A stretch of DNA of 17,965 nt from Ignavibacteria bacterium UBA961. Its GTDB lineage: Bacteria; Bacteroidota; Ignavibacteria; Kapaibacteriales; UBA961. The stretch covers positions 1 to 17,965 of the forward strand of contig DBCJ01000088.1 in the NCBI GenBank assembly GCA_002293005.1, given 5' to 3'. The notes under the pieces are model-generated. The model was not told where the DNA came from and ran no database searches. It worked only from the letters and a program-made list of their open reading frames with translations. Below are positions 11,751 through 17,965 of this stretch, piece by piece. A program made the translations under genes and the position numbers. Position 1 is the first letter of the stretch, and the number at the start of each line of letters is the position of its first letter.

Positions 11751-13808
11751 ATGTCGCGCACGATTGAGCTAGATAAATATAGAAATATAGGCATCATCGC
11801 TCACATTGATGCAGGCAAGACGACAACTACCGAGCGTATTCTCTTTTATTCGGGTTCTCTCCACAAGATGGGAGAGGTGCATGAAGGCACAGCTTTCATG
11901 GACTATATGGATCAGGAGCGAGAAAGAGGTATCACGATAACTTCTGCTGCAACGACATGCTATTGGCATGGTCATCAGATTAATATCATAGATACGCCCG
12001 GACATGTTGATTTTACAGCAGAAGTGCAGAGATCTCTGAGAGTGCTAGATGGAGCTATTGCAGTATTTTGTGCAGTAGCAGGAGTTGAGCCACAATCAGA
12101 AACGGTCTGGAGACAGGCAGATCAATTCGGTGTACCGAGAATTGTATACATCAATAAGATGGATCGAATCGGAGCTGATTTTGAGAAAGCTGTTGAATCA
12201 GTTCGCGAGATCCTTGGCGCAAATCCTACTCCGATTTTCATTCCTGTTGGAAGTGCCGATGAATTTGTTGGCATTATTGATTTGATCACAATGAAGTATT
12301 TACATTTCAATGGAGAAGATCAAAACCTAAACAACTTTGAAATTCGTGAGATTCCGGAATCGATGATCGGTAAAGCGGATCAAGCAAGATCTTTTATGAT
12401 TGAATCGATTGCAGAGACCAATGACAATCTTCTTGAAAAATATTTCGGTGGAGAAGTCATTACGGAAGATGAGTTGATTGCTTCTATTCGAGAAGCTGTG
12501 ATTGCATCAAAGTTCTTACCTGTTTGCTGTGGTTCATCTTTTAAGAATAAAGGTGTTCAGCAAGTATTGGATTCAATCACAAGATATTTACCTTCTCCGA
12601 TAGATCGTGGAATAGTAAAAGGATTTGATCCTCAAGATTCTGAAAAGGCTATTGAAAGAAAGCCATCATCGGATGAGCCGTTTTCAGCTCTTGCATTTAA
12701 AGTTCTAACGGATGTATATGTAGGTCGTTTGACATTCATTCGGATTTATTCCGGAATGCTGAAAGTTGGAGACATGATATACAATGCCTCAATAGGCAAG
12801 CGAGAACGAGTGCAAAAGATTCTAAGAATGCAGGCTAATAAGCGAGATGAATTAACCTCGTGCGAAGCCGGTGAAATAGTTGCATTACCTGGGTTAAAGT
12901 TAACCAAGACAGGTGACACATTGTGTCATCAAGACAATCAAGTGCTCTTTGAAAAAATCAGTTTTCTCGAACCTGTGATCAATCAATCGATAGAAGCAAA
13001 ATCGACAGCAGATCAGGCAAAAATGCTAGATGCATTAGCCAGACTTGCAGATGAAGATCCAACATTTCAATTCAATAATGATCAAGACAGTGGTCAGAAC
13101 ATTATCAGTGGCGTTGGCGAATTGCATTTGGATATCATGGTTGACAGACTCAAGCGTGAGTTTGGTGTGGCAACGAGAGTTGGCAAGCCTCAGGTAGCTT
13201 ACAGAGAAACGATTCTTGGATCTTCAGTTTGTGAAGTAGAATTTGATAAACAAATTGGAAACAAGAATCAGTATGCGAAGGTGAGTGTTTCATTGCGTTC
13301 ATCGGATTCAGGCCAGGGCAATCAAGTATTGTTGGGTGAGAATCTTCCGAAACTGGCTCCGCAATTGCTTGAAGCATTGCAAACCAGCGCTAAGGAATCG
13401 TTGAGTGTAGGTCCGATAGCAGGATATCCGATAGTAGACATAACAGTTGAAATAACGGATGTCGGCATAAGAGAAGGAGAGACAACTGATATTGCTTGTA
13501 AAGTTGCAGTTGCAAATGCGGTGAGAGAGGCCATTGGATTGGCTAAACCAACATTGTTGGAACCGGTTTTTGCAGTTGAAGCAATAGCTCCGATGGAATA
13601 TATAGGTGAAGTAATTGCCGATATTAATTCCAGAAGAGGTAAAATCGAAGAGATTACGCAAAAGGGTAGCTCGCAAGGAGTGAGAGCCTCAGTACCATTG
13701 AGTGAAATGTTTGGTTATGTAACCAAGCTCCGTTCAATGACACAAGGCAGAGGATCATATACCATGATTTTCTCACACTACGAGCCTACGACGCTAAAGC
13801 AGTATTAA
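11751..13808 (+). CDS. fusA: Second elongation factor G paralogue with altered domain IV tip (possible recycling factor)
   Basis: This full-length 685-residue EF-G family GTPase keeps every GTPase motif: Ala-His-Ile-Asp-Ala-Gly-Lys-Thr (18-25), the switch I region ending Arg-Gly-Ile-Thr-Ile-Thr (59-64), Asp-Thr-Pro-Gly-His (81-85) and Asn-Lys-Met-Asp (135-138). The G domain is closer to classical EF-G than that of the upstream paralogue, but domain IV is not. The Gly-Gly-x-Gly-Gln tip loop is replaced by Lys-Gln-Ile-Gly-Asn-Lys-Asn-Gln (500-507), and the place of catalytically important His583 is Arg574. The C-terminus is also shorter. In spirochaetes and mitochondria a specialised second EF-G works with RRF to split ribosomes and has lost translocation; that role is the best guess. 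Codon use (many ATA and AGA) is less optimised than in its neighbours. It occupies the normal fusA slot, 50 nt after rpsG and 55 nt before tuf. Confidence 0.93.
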   Translation: MSRTIELDKYRNIGIIAHIDAGKTTTTERILFYSGSLHKMGEVHEGTAFMDYMDQERERGITITSAATTCYWHGHQINIIDTPGHVDFTAEVQRSLRVLDGAIAVFCAVAGVEPQSETVWRQADQFGVPRIVYINKMDRIGADFEKAVESVREILGANPTPIFIPVGSADEFVGIIDLITMKYLHFNGEDQNLNNFEIREIPESMIGKADQARSFMIESIAETNDNLLEKYFGGEVITEDELIASIREAVIASKFLPVCCGSSFKNKGVQQVLDSITRYLPSPIDRGIVKGFDPQDSEKAIERKPSSDEPFSALAFKVLTDVYVGRLTFIRIYSGMLKVGDMIYNASIGKRERVQKILRMQANKRDELTSCEAGEIVALPGLKLTKTGDTLCHQDNQVLFEKISFLEPVINQSIEAKSTADQAKMLDALARLADEDPTFQFNNDQDSGQNIISGVGELHLDIMVDRLKREFGVATRVGKPQVAYRETILGSSVCEVEFDKQIGNKNQYAKVSVSLRSSDSGQGNQVLLGENLPKLAPQLLEALQTSAKESLSVGPIAGYPIVDITVEITDVGIREGETTDIACKVAVANAVREAIGLAKPTLLEPVFAVEAIAPMEYIGEVIADINSRRGKIEEITQKGSSQGVRASVPLSEMFGYVTKLRSMTQGRGSYTMIFSHYEPTTLKQY

Positions 13809-13863
13809 CAGCATAGCGAAAAGCATTTTTTTCATTACATATAGTTATCACGTTAGGTGCACT

Positions 13864-15072
13864 ATGGCAAAAGAGAAATTTGAAAGGTCGAAGCCCCACG
13901 TCAATATTGGCACAATTGGCCACGTTGACCATGGTAAGACAACGCTCACTGCAGCGATCACAATGGCATTGGCCAAATCTGGCTTGTCTGCAAAGCGTTC
14001 GTATGATTCAATTGATAATGCTCCCGAAGAGAAGGCACGTGGAATCACCATTAACACTGCTCACGTGGAGTACGAAACAGCAAATCGTCACTATGCACAC
14101 GTTGACTGTCCAGGTCACGCGGATTATGTGAAAAACATGATCACAGGTGCAGCACAGATGGACGGTGCTATCCTTGTAGTGGCAGGTACAGATGGACCTA
14201 TGCCGCAAACACGCGAGCACATTCTACTTGCTCGTCAGGTTGGCGTTCCTCGTATCGTAGTTTTCATGAACAAAGTTGATATTGCAGATCCCGAATTGTT
14301 GGATCTCGTAGAACTTGAAGTTCGTGAACTCCTCTCCAAATATGATTTCCCAGGCGATGATATTCCAATCATCAAAGGTTCAGCACTTCAAGGTCTTGAT
14401 GCAGGTACTTCTGATGAAGCATCTATCGACGACGCACGCTTGAAGCCTATCTATGACCTCATGGACGCTGTTGATAATTATATTCCAACTCCAGTTCGTG
14501 ATACAGACAAACCATTCCTCATGCCAGTTGAAGACGTATTCTCAATTACAGGTCGTGGTACAGTTGCTACAGGCCGTATTGAGCGCGGTATCGTCAATGT
14601 TAACGAAGAAGTTGAATTGGTTGGTTTTGGTCTCCAAAAGAAAACTACAGTTACAGGTGTTGAGATGTTCCGTAAGCTTCTTGATCAAGGAGTTGCCGGT
14701 GACAATGTTGGTCTCTTGCTCCGTGGTGTTGACAAAGCAGAGATTGAGCGTGGTATGGTTCTTGCTAAAACAGGTTCTATTAAGCCTCACCACAAATTCA
14801 ATGCACAGGTTTATGTATTGACAAAAGATGAAGGTGGTCGTCACACTCCATTCTTCAATGGTTATCGTCCTCAATTCTATTTCCGTACAACAGATGTGAC
14901 AGGTGTAGCAACACTTCCTTCAGGTACAGAAATGGTTATGCCTGGTGACAACCTTGACAATCTCATTGTAGAGCTTATTACGCCGGTAGCTATGGAAGAA
15001 GGACTACGCTTCGCGATTCGCGAAGGTGGCCGTACAGTAGGCGCTGGTGTTGTAACTAAGATTATTGAATAA
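13864..15072 (+). CDS. tuf: Elongation factor Tu
   Basis: EF-Tu carries aminoacyl-tRNA to the ribosomal A site as a GTP complex. The 402-residue protein has Gly-His-Val-Asp-His-Gly-Lys-Thr (19-26), Arg-Gly-Ile-Thr-Ile-Asn-Thr-Ala-His (59-67), Asp-Cys-Pro-Gly-His (81-85), Asn-Lys-Val-Asp (136-139), and a typical C-terminus, Arg-Thr-Val-Gly-Ala-Gly-Val-Val-Thr-Lys. It is several residues longer than E. coli EF-Tu because of a small acidic insertion near residues 178-194, at the end of the GTPase domain. TTAGGTG lies just upstream, with AGG 6 nt before the ATG. Leu codons are mostly CTT/CTC, unlike the TTG-rich upstream fusA. A strong terminator follows, so tuf is the last gene of the str cluster; no exact promoter was seen in the 55 nt before it. 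Confidence 0.97.
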   Translation: MAKEKFERSKPHVNIGTIGHVDHGKTTLTAAITMALAKSGLSAKRSYDSIDNAPEEKARGITINTAHVEYETANRHYAHVDCPGHADYVKNMITGAAQMDGAILVVAGTDGPMPQTREHILLARQVGVPRIVVFMNKVDIADPELLDLVELEVRELLSKYDFPGDDIPIIKGSALQGLDAGTSDEASIDDARLKPIYDLMDAVDNYIPTPVRDTDKPFLMPVEDVFSITGRGTVATGRIERGIVNVNEEVELVGFGLQKKTTVTGVEMFRKLLDQGVAGDNVGLLLRGVDKAEIERGMVLAKTGSIKPHHKFNAQVYVLTKDEGGRHTPFFNGYRPQFYFRTTDVTGVATLPSGTEMVMPGDNLDNLIVELITPVAMEEGLRFAIREGGRTVGAGVVTKIIE

Positions 15073-15085
15073 AATATGTACCGTT

Positions 15086-15120
15086 AGATGGGGATGTTAA
15101 TCTCATCCCCATCTTTCTTT
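15086..15120 (+). terminator. Rho-independent terminator after tuf
   Basis: AGATGGGGATG (15086-15096) and CATCCCCATCT (15104-15114) form a perfect 11-bp stem around a 7-nt loop. The sequence TTCTTT and then a second T-rich stretch up to 15135 follow. It begins 13 nt after the tuf stop. It separates the str and S10 gene blocks, or attenuates transcription between them. Confidence 0.88.
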
Positions 15121-15135
15121 GTCTCTCATTTTTTT

Positions 15136-15140
15136 GAAGG
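15136..15140 (+). promoter_or_regulatory. Ribosome binding site choosing the rpsJ start
   Basis: GAAGG is 9 nt before GTG at 15150 but only 3 nt before the in-frame GTG at 15144. The proper spacing, and the family-typical Met-Ala-Thr-Gln-Arg-Ile-Arg-Ile-Lys beginning, favour 15150. Confidence 0.65.
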
Positions 15141-15149
15141 TACGTGAGC

Positions 15150-15458
15150 GTGGCTACCCAAAGGATTCGTATCAAATTAAAATCGTACGACCACAACCTA
15201 ATTGATAAATCGTCCGAGCGTATTGTTCGCACTATTAAGCAAACGGGAGCAGTAGTATCCGGTCCAATTCCGTTACCAACGGAAAAAACCGTATACACAG
15301 TTCTACGCTCGCCACACGTTGATAAAAAATCGCGTGAGCAGTTTGAAGCGCGAGTTCATAAGCGTCTGATAGATATCTTCAGCTCGACGCAACGCACTAT
15401 AGATGCATTGATGCGTTTAGAGCTTCCCGCAGGAGTTGATGTCGAGGTAAAGGTCTAA
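15150..15458 (+). CDS. rpsJ: 30S ribosomal protein S10
   Basis: S10 is part of the 30S head and, with NusB, also serves in transcription antitermination. From the GTG at 15150 the protein has 102 residues, the normal family length. It begins Met-Ala-Thr-Gln-Arg-Ile-Arg-Ile-Lys-Leu and has Ser-Tyr-Asp-His-Asn-Leu-Ile-Asp. The mid-protein Pro-Leu-Pro-Thr-Glu-Lys and Ser-Pro-His-Val-Asp-Lys-Lys-Ser-Arg-Glu-Gln-Phe motifs match the family, as does the Leu-Pro-Ala-Gly-Val-Asp-Val end. An upstream GTG at 15144 would add two residues but sits too close to the GAAGG ribosome binding site. It opens the S10 operon. The tuf terminator is just upstream and no promoter is visible between them. The next gene's GGAG overlaps its stop codon region. 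Confidence 0.96.
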   Translation: MATQRIRIKLKSYDHNLIDKSSERIVRTIKQTGAVVSGPIPLPTEKTVYTVLRSPHVDKKSREQFEARVHKRLIDIFSSTQRTIDALMRLELPAGVDVEVKV

Positions 15459-15472
15459 GGAGTAAAGACAAG

Positions 15473-16090
15473 ATGCTATTAGGTCGAAAATTGGGCATGA
15501 CTAGCATATTCAGCGAGAACGGTGAATATGTGCCCTGTACAGTCATAGAAGCCGGACCATGCGCAGTAGTGCAAGTCCGCACATTAGAAAAAGACGGATA
15601 CACTGCCGTTCAACTCGGTTATGGAGAAATAGCCGAGCGTAAGGTATCCCAACCGCTTGCCGGGCACTTTAAAAAAGCCGGCATTGCACCGAAACGCCAT
15701 ATCAAAGAGTTCAGAATGGACAATATTACTGTTGCACCTGGTGAAACAGTAACTATTGAAACCATTTTGCAAATCGGAGACAAGGTGAAGGTATCCGGCA
15801 CATCAAAAGGTCGTGGTTTCCAAGGTGTTATGAAAAGACATCACTTCGGTGGTGTTGGTATGTCAACACATGGACAATCTGACAGACAGCGTGCTCCAGG
15901 TTCAATTGGTTCATCATCATATCCTTCGAGAGTTTTCAAAGGTATGCGTATGGCCGGTCGAATGGGTGGTACGAGGATCAGCATTAGAAATCTCGAAGTG
16001 CTTGATATCATGCCGGATCAAAATTTGCTTGTCATAAAAGGCAGCATACCCGGTGCAATTAATTCCATAGTAGAAATTGTTAAGCTGTAA
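15473..16090 (+). CDS. rplC: 50S ribosomal protein L3
   Basis: L3 is an early-assembling 23S rRNA-binding protein whose long loop reaches toward the peptidyl transferase centre. The 205-residue protein begins Met-Leu-Leu-Gly-Arg-Lys-Leu-Gly-Met-Thr. It has Val-Ser-Gly-Thr-Ser-Lys-Gly-Arg-Gly-Phe-Gln-Gly-Val near nt 15795 and the loop Arg-Ala-Pro-Gly-Ser-Ile-Gly followed by Pro-Ser-Arg-Val-Phe-Lys-Gly. The Gln methylated by PrmB in E. coli, right after Gly-Ser-Ile-Gly, is Ser here, so that modification is not expected. GGAG at 15459-15462, 10 nt before the ATG, follows directly on the rpsJ stop and suggests coupled translation. Length and position are standard for the S10 operon. Confidence 0.97.
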   Translation: MLLGRKLGMTSIFSENGEYVPCTVIEAGPCAVVQVRTLEKDGYTAVQLGYGEIAERKVSQPLAGHFKKAGIAPKRHIKEFRMDNITVAPGETVTIETILQIGDKVKVSGTSKGRGFQGVMKRHHFGGVGMSTHGQSDRQRAPGSIGSSSYPSRVFKGMRMAGRMGGTRISIRNLEVLDIMPDQNLLVIKGSIPGAINSIVEIVKL

Positions 16091-16101
16091 GGTATAGAAC
16101 A

Positions 16102-16722
16102 ATGCTCGTAAATGTATACGGAAAAAATGGATCTGTAACCGGTCAGGTAGAATTACCTGAAGAGGTTTTCAATGTGGAGCCAAGTGAGCATGCGATGTAC
16201 CTTGCGGTAAAAGCATACTTGGCGAACCAGAGACAAGGAACTGCCAAAACCAAAGTTAGATCAGAAGTACGTGGTGGCGGTAAGAAACCTTGGAAACAAA
16301 AAGGTCGTGGTACGGCCAGAGCCGGTTCAAGTCGTTCACCTGTTTGGGTGGGTGGTGGAACAATTCATGGCCCAAGACCACATCTCTATAAGCAATATCT
16401 TCCTGCACAAATGAAGAAATTGGCTAGAAAGTCAGCTTTGTCATTGCGTGTTAAAGAAGAAAATCTTCTAGTAATTGAAGGTTTGGCTTTTGACGGGATC
16501 AAGACCAAGAATATGATTGGCGTTATGAAGGCATTGAAGATTGATGGTCAAAAATCATTATTCATGCTCAAGGATTCCGATAAGAATGTAGTTCTGTCTG
16601 CAAGAAATATCCCCAATGTTATGACATTGCCGGCTACAATTGCATCCACATATGACATTCTCAATCATAAGAATATCATCCTTAGCAAGGAAGCCTTGCA
16701 GGATCTGGTACAAACTTTTTAA
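16102..16722 (+). CDS. rplD: 50S ribosomal protein L4
   Basis: L4 binds domain I of 23S rRNA, and its extended loop lines the peptide exit tunnel. In E. coli it also represses its own S10 operon. The 206-residue protein has the loop signature Gly-Gly-Gly-Lys-Lys-Pro-Trp-Lys-Gln-Lys-Gly (58-68), followed by Arg-Gly-Thr-Ala-Arg-Ala-Gly-Ser (69-76) where E. coli has Thr-Gly-Arg-Ala-Arg. The Thr and Arg of that run are thus exchanged. Gly-Gly-Gly-Thr-Ile-His-Gly-Pro-Arg-Pro (84-93) follows. It starts 11 nt after rplC with only a weak upstream purine signal. Whether L4 feedback exists in this lineage is unknown. Confidence 0.97.
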   Translation: MLVNVYGKNGSVTGQVELPEEVFNVEPSEHAMYLAVKAYLANQRQGTAKTKVRSEVRGGGKKPWKQKGRGTARAGSSRSPVWVGGGTIHGPRPHLYKQYLPAQMKKLARKSALSLRVKEENLLVIEGLAFDGIKTKNMIGVMKALKIDGQKSLFMLKDSDKNVVLSARNIPNVMTLPATIASTYDILNHKNIILSKEALQDLVQTF

Positions 16723-16748
16723 TGCTGAAGTAATTAGGCAAAAGAACG

Positions 16749-17054
16749 ATGATTACAGTAATTAAACGCCCGATGCTCACAGAGAAAGCGGCGATGCTTG
16801 CAGAGAAGCAACAATATGCTTTTGAAGTGACGACAGATGCAAATAAGATCCAGATCAAAGCTGCTATTGAGCGTCTTTATGATGTGAAAGTTTCTTCTGT
16901 AAGAACAGTGAATGTGAAGGGCAAGAACAAGACACGTTTTACAAAGCGTGGTTTGATGCGCGGTGCAACGCCTCTTCGCAAGAAAGCATATGTGACATTA
17001 GCACCCGGATACTCCATCGACCTTGTCGGCGGTGAAGGTAATACTGAAGATTAA
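16749..17054 (+). CDS. rplW: 50S ribosomal protein L23
   Basis: L23 surrounds the exit tunnel opening and is the docking site for trigger factor and the signal recognition particle. The 101-residue protein shows the family pattern: Ile-Lys-Arg-Pro-Met-Leu-Thr-Glu-Lys-Ala (5-14), Tyr-Ala-Phe-Glu-Val (23-27), Ala-Asn-Lys-Ile-Gln-Ile-Lys (31-37), Val-Lys-Val-Ser-Ser-Val-Arg-Thr (46-53), and a basic loop rich in Lys and Arg before Lys-Lys-Ala-Tyr-Val-Thr-Leu. The Glu of Phe-Glu-Val is in the area that contacts trigger factor in E. coli. It lies 26 nt after rplD; TTAGG ends about 10 nt before the ATG and is the likely ribosome binding site. Confidence 0.96.
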   Translation: MITVIKRPMLTEKAAMLAEKQQYAFEVTTDANKIQIKAAIERLYDVKVSSVRTVNVKGKNKTRFTKRGLMRGATPLRKKAYVTLAPGYSIDLVGGEGNTED

Positions 17055-17068
17055 TTTCGAGATAGACA

Positions 17069-17905
17069 ATGGCTTTAAGAATTCTCAAACCGATTACACC
17101 GGGAACGCGTTTTTACTCAGTGAGTTCATTTAATGAAGTCACACCGGGAGCGCAACCGGAAAAATCTCTTCTTGCTCCGAAAAAGAAGAGTGGTGGACGG
17201 AACAATACAGGTCGCATCACATCAAGACATCGTGGTGGTGGACATAAGCAGAAGTATCGTATCATAGATTTCAAGCGTAGAAAGCATGGTATTGCTGCAG
17301 AGGTAATGAGCATCCAGTATGATCCAAATCGTACTTGCCGTATTGCACTCTTGCGTTATGAAGATGGTGAACTTGCTTATATCTTGGCACCAGGTAAATT
17401 GAAAGTAGGCCAGAAAGTAATGTCCGGTCCGAATGCAGATCTTCAAGATGGTAATGCACTTCCGATGGAAAAAATTCCAGTTGGTATGTTCATTCACAAT
17501 GTTGAATTGAAGCCCGGTAAAGGTGGACAAATGGTTCGTAGTGCCGGTACAGGTGCTCAACTTGTTGGTTTTGACGGTGGTATGGCTCAAGTCAAATTAC
17601 CTTCCGGTGAAATCAGAAAAGTACAGCAAACATGTATGGCAACTCTTGGAGTTGTAGGTAATTCCGATCATGAGAATATTCTTTATGGAAAAGCCGGTCG
17701 TATGCGTTGGTTGGGAGTTCGTCCTCAAACACGTGGTATGGCGATGAATCCGATCGATCACCCGATGGGTGGTGGAGAAGGTCGTTCAAAATCCGGTGGT
17801 GGACGTCAACATCCACGCTCACCTTGGGGTCAATTGGCCAAGGGCTTGAAGACTCGCAAGAATAAAAAGAAGTCAACTGATCTTATTGTTCGTAAAAGAA
17901 AGTAA
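17069..17905 (+). CDS. rplB: 50S ribosomal protein L2
   Basis: L2 is a large 23S rRNA-binding protein needed for subunit joining and peptidyl transferase activity. The 278-residue protein has Gly-Arg-Asn-Asn-Thr-Gly-Arg-Ile-Thr (43-51), Arg-His-Arg-Gly-Gly-Gly-His-Lys (53-60) and Asp-Phe-Lys-Arg-Arg-Lys (67-72). The C-terminal segment includes Arg-Gly-Val/Met-Ala-Met-Asn-Pro and then Asp-His-Pro-Met-Gly-Gly-Gly-Glu-Gly-Arg (230-239). His231, equivalent to the important E. coli His229, is kept, whereas the second His of E. coli's Asp-His-Pro-His is Met. I recall Asp-His-Pro-Met from Bacteroidetes L2 proteins, supporting the lineage guess. It starts 14 nt after rplW and ends 10 nt before rpsS. 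Confidence 0.97.
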   Translation: MALRILKPITPGTRFYSVSSFNEVTPGAQPEKSLLAPKKKSGGRNNTGRITSRHRGGGHKQKYRIIDFKRRKHGIAAEVMSIQYDPNRTCRIALLRYEDGELAYILAPGKLKVGQKVMSGPNADLQDGNALPMEKIPVGMFIHNVELKPGKGGQMVRSAGTGAQLVGFDGGMAQVKLPSGEIRKVQQTCMATLGVVGNSDHENILYGKAGRMRWLGVRPQTRGMAMNPIDHPMGGGEGRSKSGGGRQHPRSPWGQLAKGLKTRKNKKKSTDLIVRKRK

Positions 17906-17915
17906 TTAGGACATT

Positions 17916-17965
17916 ATGGCTCGCTCACTGAAAAAAGGCGCATTCATCTACTATAAACTCTTGAA
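17916..17965 (+). CDS. rpsS: 30S ribosomal protein S19, 3' truncated by window
   Basis: Only the first 16 codons are present: Met-Ala-Arg-Ser-Leu-Lys-Lys-Gly-Ala-Phe-Ile and then Tyr-Tyr-Lys-Leu-Leu. Met-x-Arg-Ser-Leu-Lys-Lys-Gly is the S19 beginning. The residue after Gly is usually Pro and is Ala here. TTAGGA is 6 nt before the ATG, and the gene follows rplB by 10 nt, the normal S10 operon order. S19 binds the 30S head together with S13. Confidence 0.92.
   Translation, partial: MARSLKKGAFIYYKLL

Noticed and set aside
11751..13808. Second fusA as a decaying pseudogene.
   Set aside because: The frame is intact over 685 codons, all GTPase motifs are kept and it has the normal operon position; the changes are confined to the domain IV tip.
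13792..13830. Possible terminator between the second fusA and tuf: CGCTA/TAGCG stem followed later by a run of seven T.
   Set aside because: The stem is only 5 bp with a 17-nt loop, starts inside the coding region, and the T-run is separated from it by eight bases. It is too weak to call.
15118..15148. Possible promoter for rpsJ: TTTG, 19 nt, TACGTGAG.
   Set aside because: The -7 element has two mismatches in its conserved TTTG part, and it overlaps the ribosome binding site and start codon, so it would give a transcript without the GAAGG that clearly serves rpsJ.
15073..15149. tRNA genes next to tuf, as in many bacteria.
   Set aside because: The 77-nt gap is filled by the terminator hairpin and the rpsJ ribosome binding site. 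No cloverleaf or CCA-end-like structure is present.

Overview
The window looks like a chromosomal segment from a bacterium of the Bacteroidota/Chlorobiota lineage, probably one of its deep branches such as Ignavibacteria, Kapabacteria or Chlorobi. This placement is an inference from four observations. Three intergenic regions carry exact matches to the Bacteroidetes-type promoter (TTTG, 19-20 nt, TAnnTTTG). A secreted metalloprotease ends in a type IX secretion (T9SS)-like sorting domain. A lipoprotein carries a Cys-Thr-Asn-Pro-Phe-Ala-Pro mature end. Ribosomal protein L2 has Asp-His-Pro-Met where E. coli has Asp-His-Pro-His. Unlike core Bacteroidetes, several ribosomal protein genes keep recognisable Shine-Dalgarno sequences.

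Region 1 (1-4856, + strand) is the end of a surface polysaccharide cluster. It holds a 5'-incomplete Wzi-like outer-membrane barrel, a membrane-anchored family 2 glycosyltransferase, a polyprenyl-phosphate sugar-1-phosphate transferase (WbaP/WcaJ-like) and a polyprenol-phosphate mannose synthase-like glycosyltransferase. The last three are packed with a few bases between them or overlapping. Together they could start a lipid-linked glycan, extend it, and help display it at the surface.

Region 2 (4853-8362) holds envelope genes: a convergent NTF2-like lipoprotein whose stop overlaps the previous gene's stop, a PlsC-like acyltransferase, and a two-gene unit. That unit is a small secreted FN3-like protein followed one base later by a HExxH metalloprotease with a T9SS-like tail. 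Its promoter lies so close to the ATG that the mRNA is predicted to be leaderless.

Region 3 (8363-15120) is a modified str cluster in the order fusA, rpsL, rpsG, fusA, tuf. The first EF-G resembles the mitochondrial EFG1/spirochaete spdEFG1 type and keeps the residues used in translocation. The second keeps its GTPase motifs but has lost both domain IV tip signatures, suggesting a non-translocation role such as ribosome recycling. The first fusA and rpsL each have their own promoter, and both predicted transcripts start with a hairpin. A perfect 11-bp terminator hairpin follows tuf.

Region 4 (15150-17965) is the start of the S10 operon: rpsJ, rplC, rplD, rplW, rplB and a truncated rpsS. No promoter is visible between the tuf terminator and rpsJ. 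No tRNA, rRNA, CRISPR array, insertion sequence or prophage gene was seen. The largest gene-free stretch is 251 bp (8363-8613) and is described below. The strongest candidate for something unusual is the split EF-G pair around rpsL-rpsG together with its promoter and leader layout.
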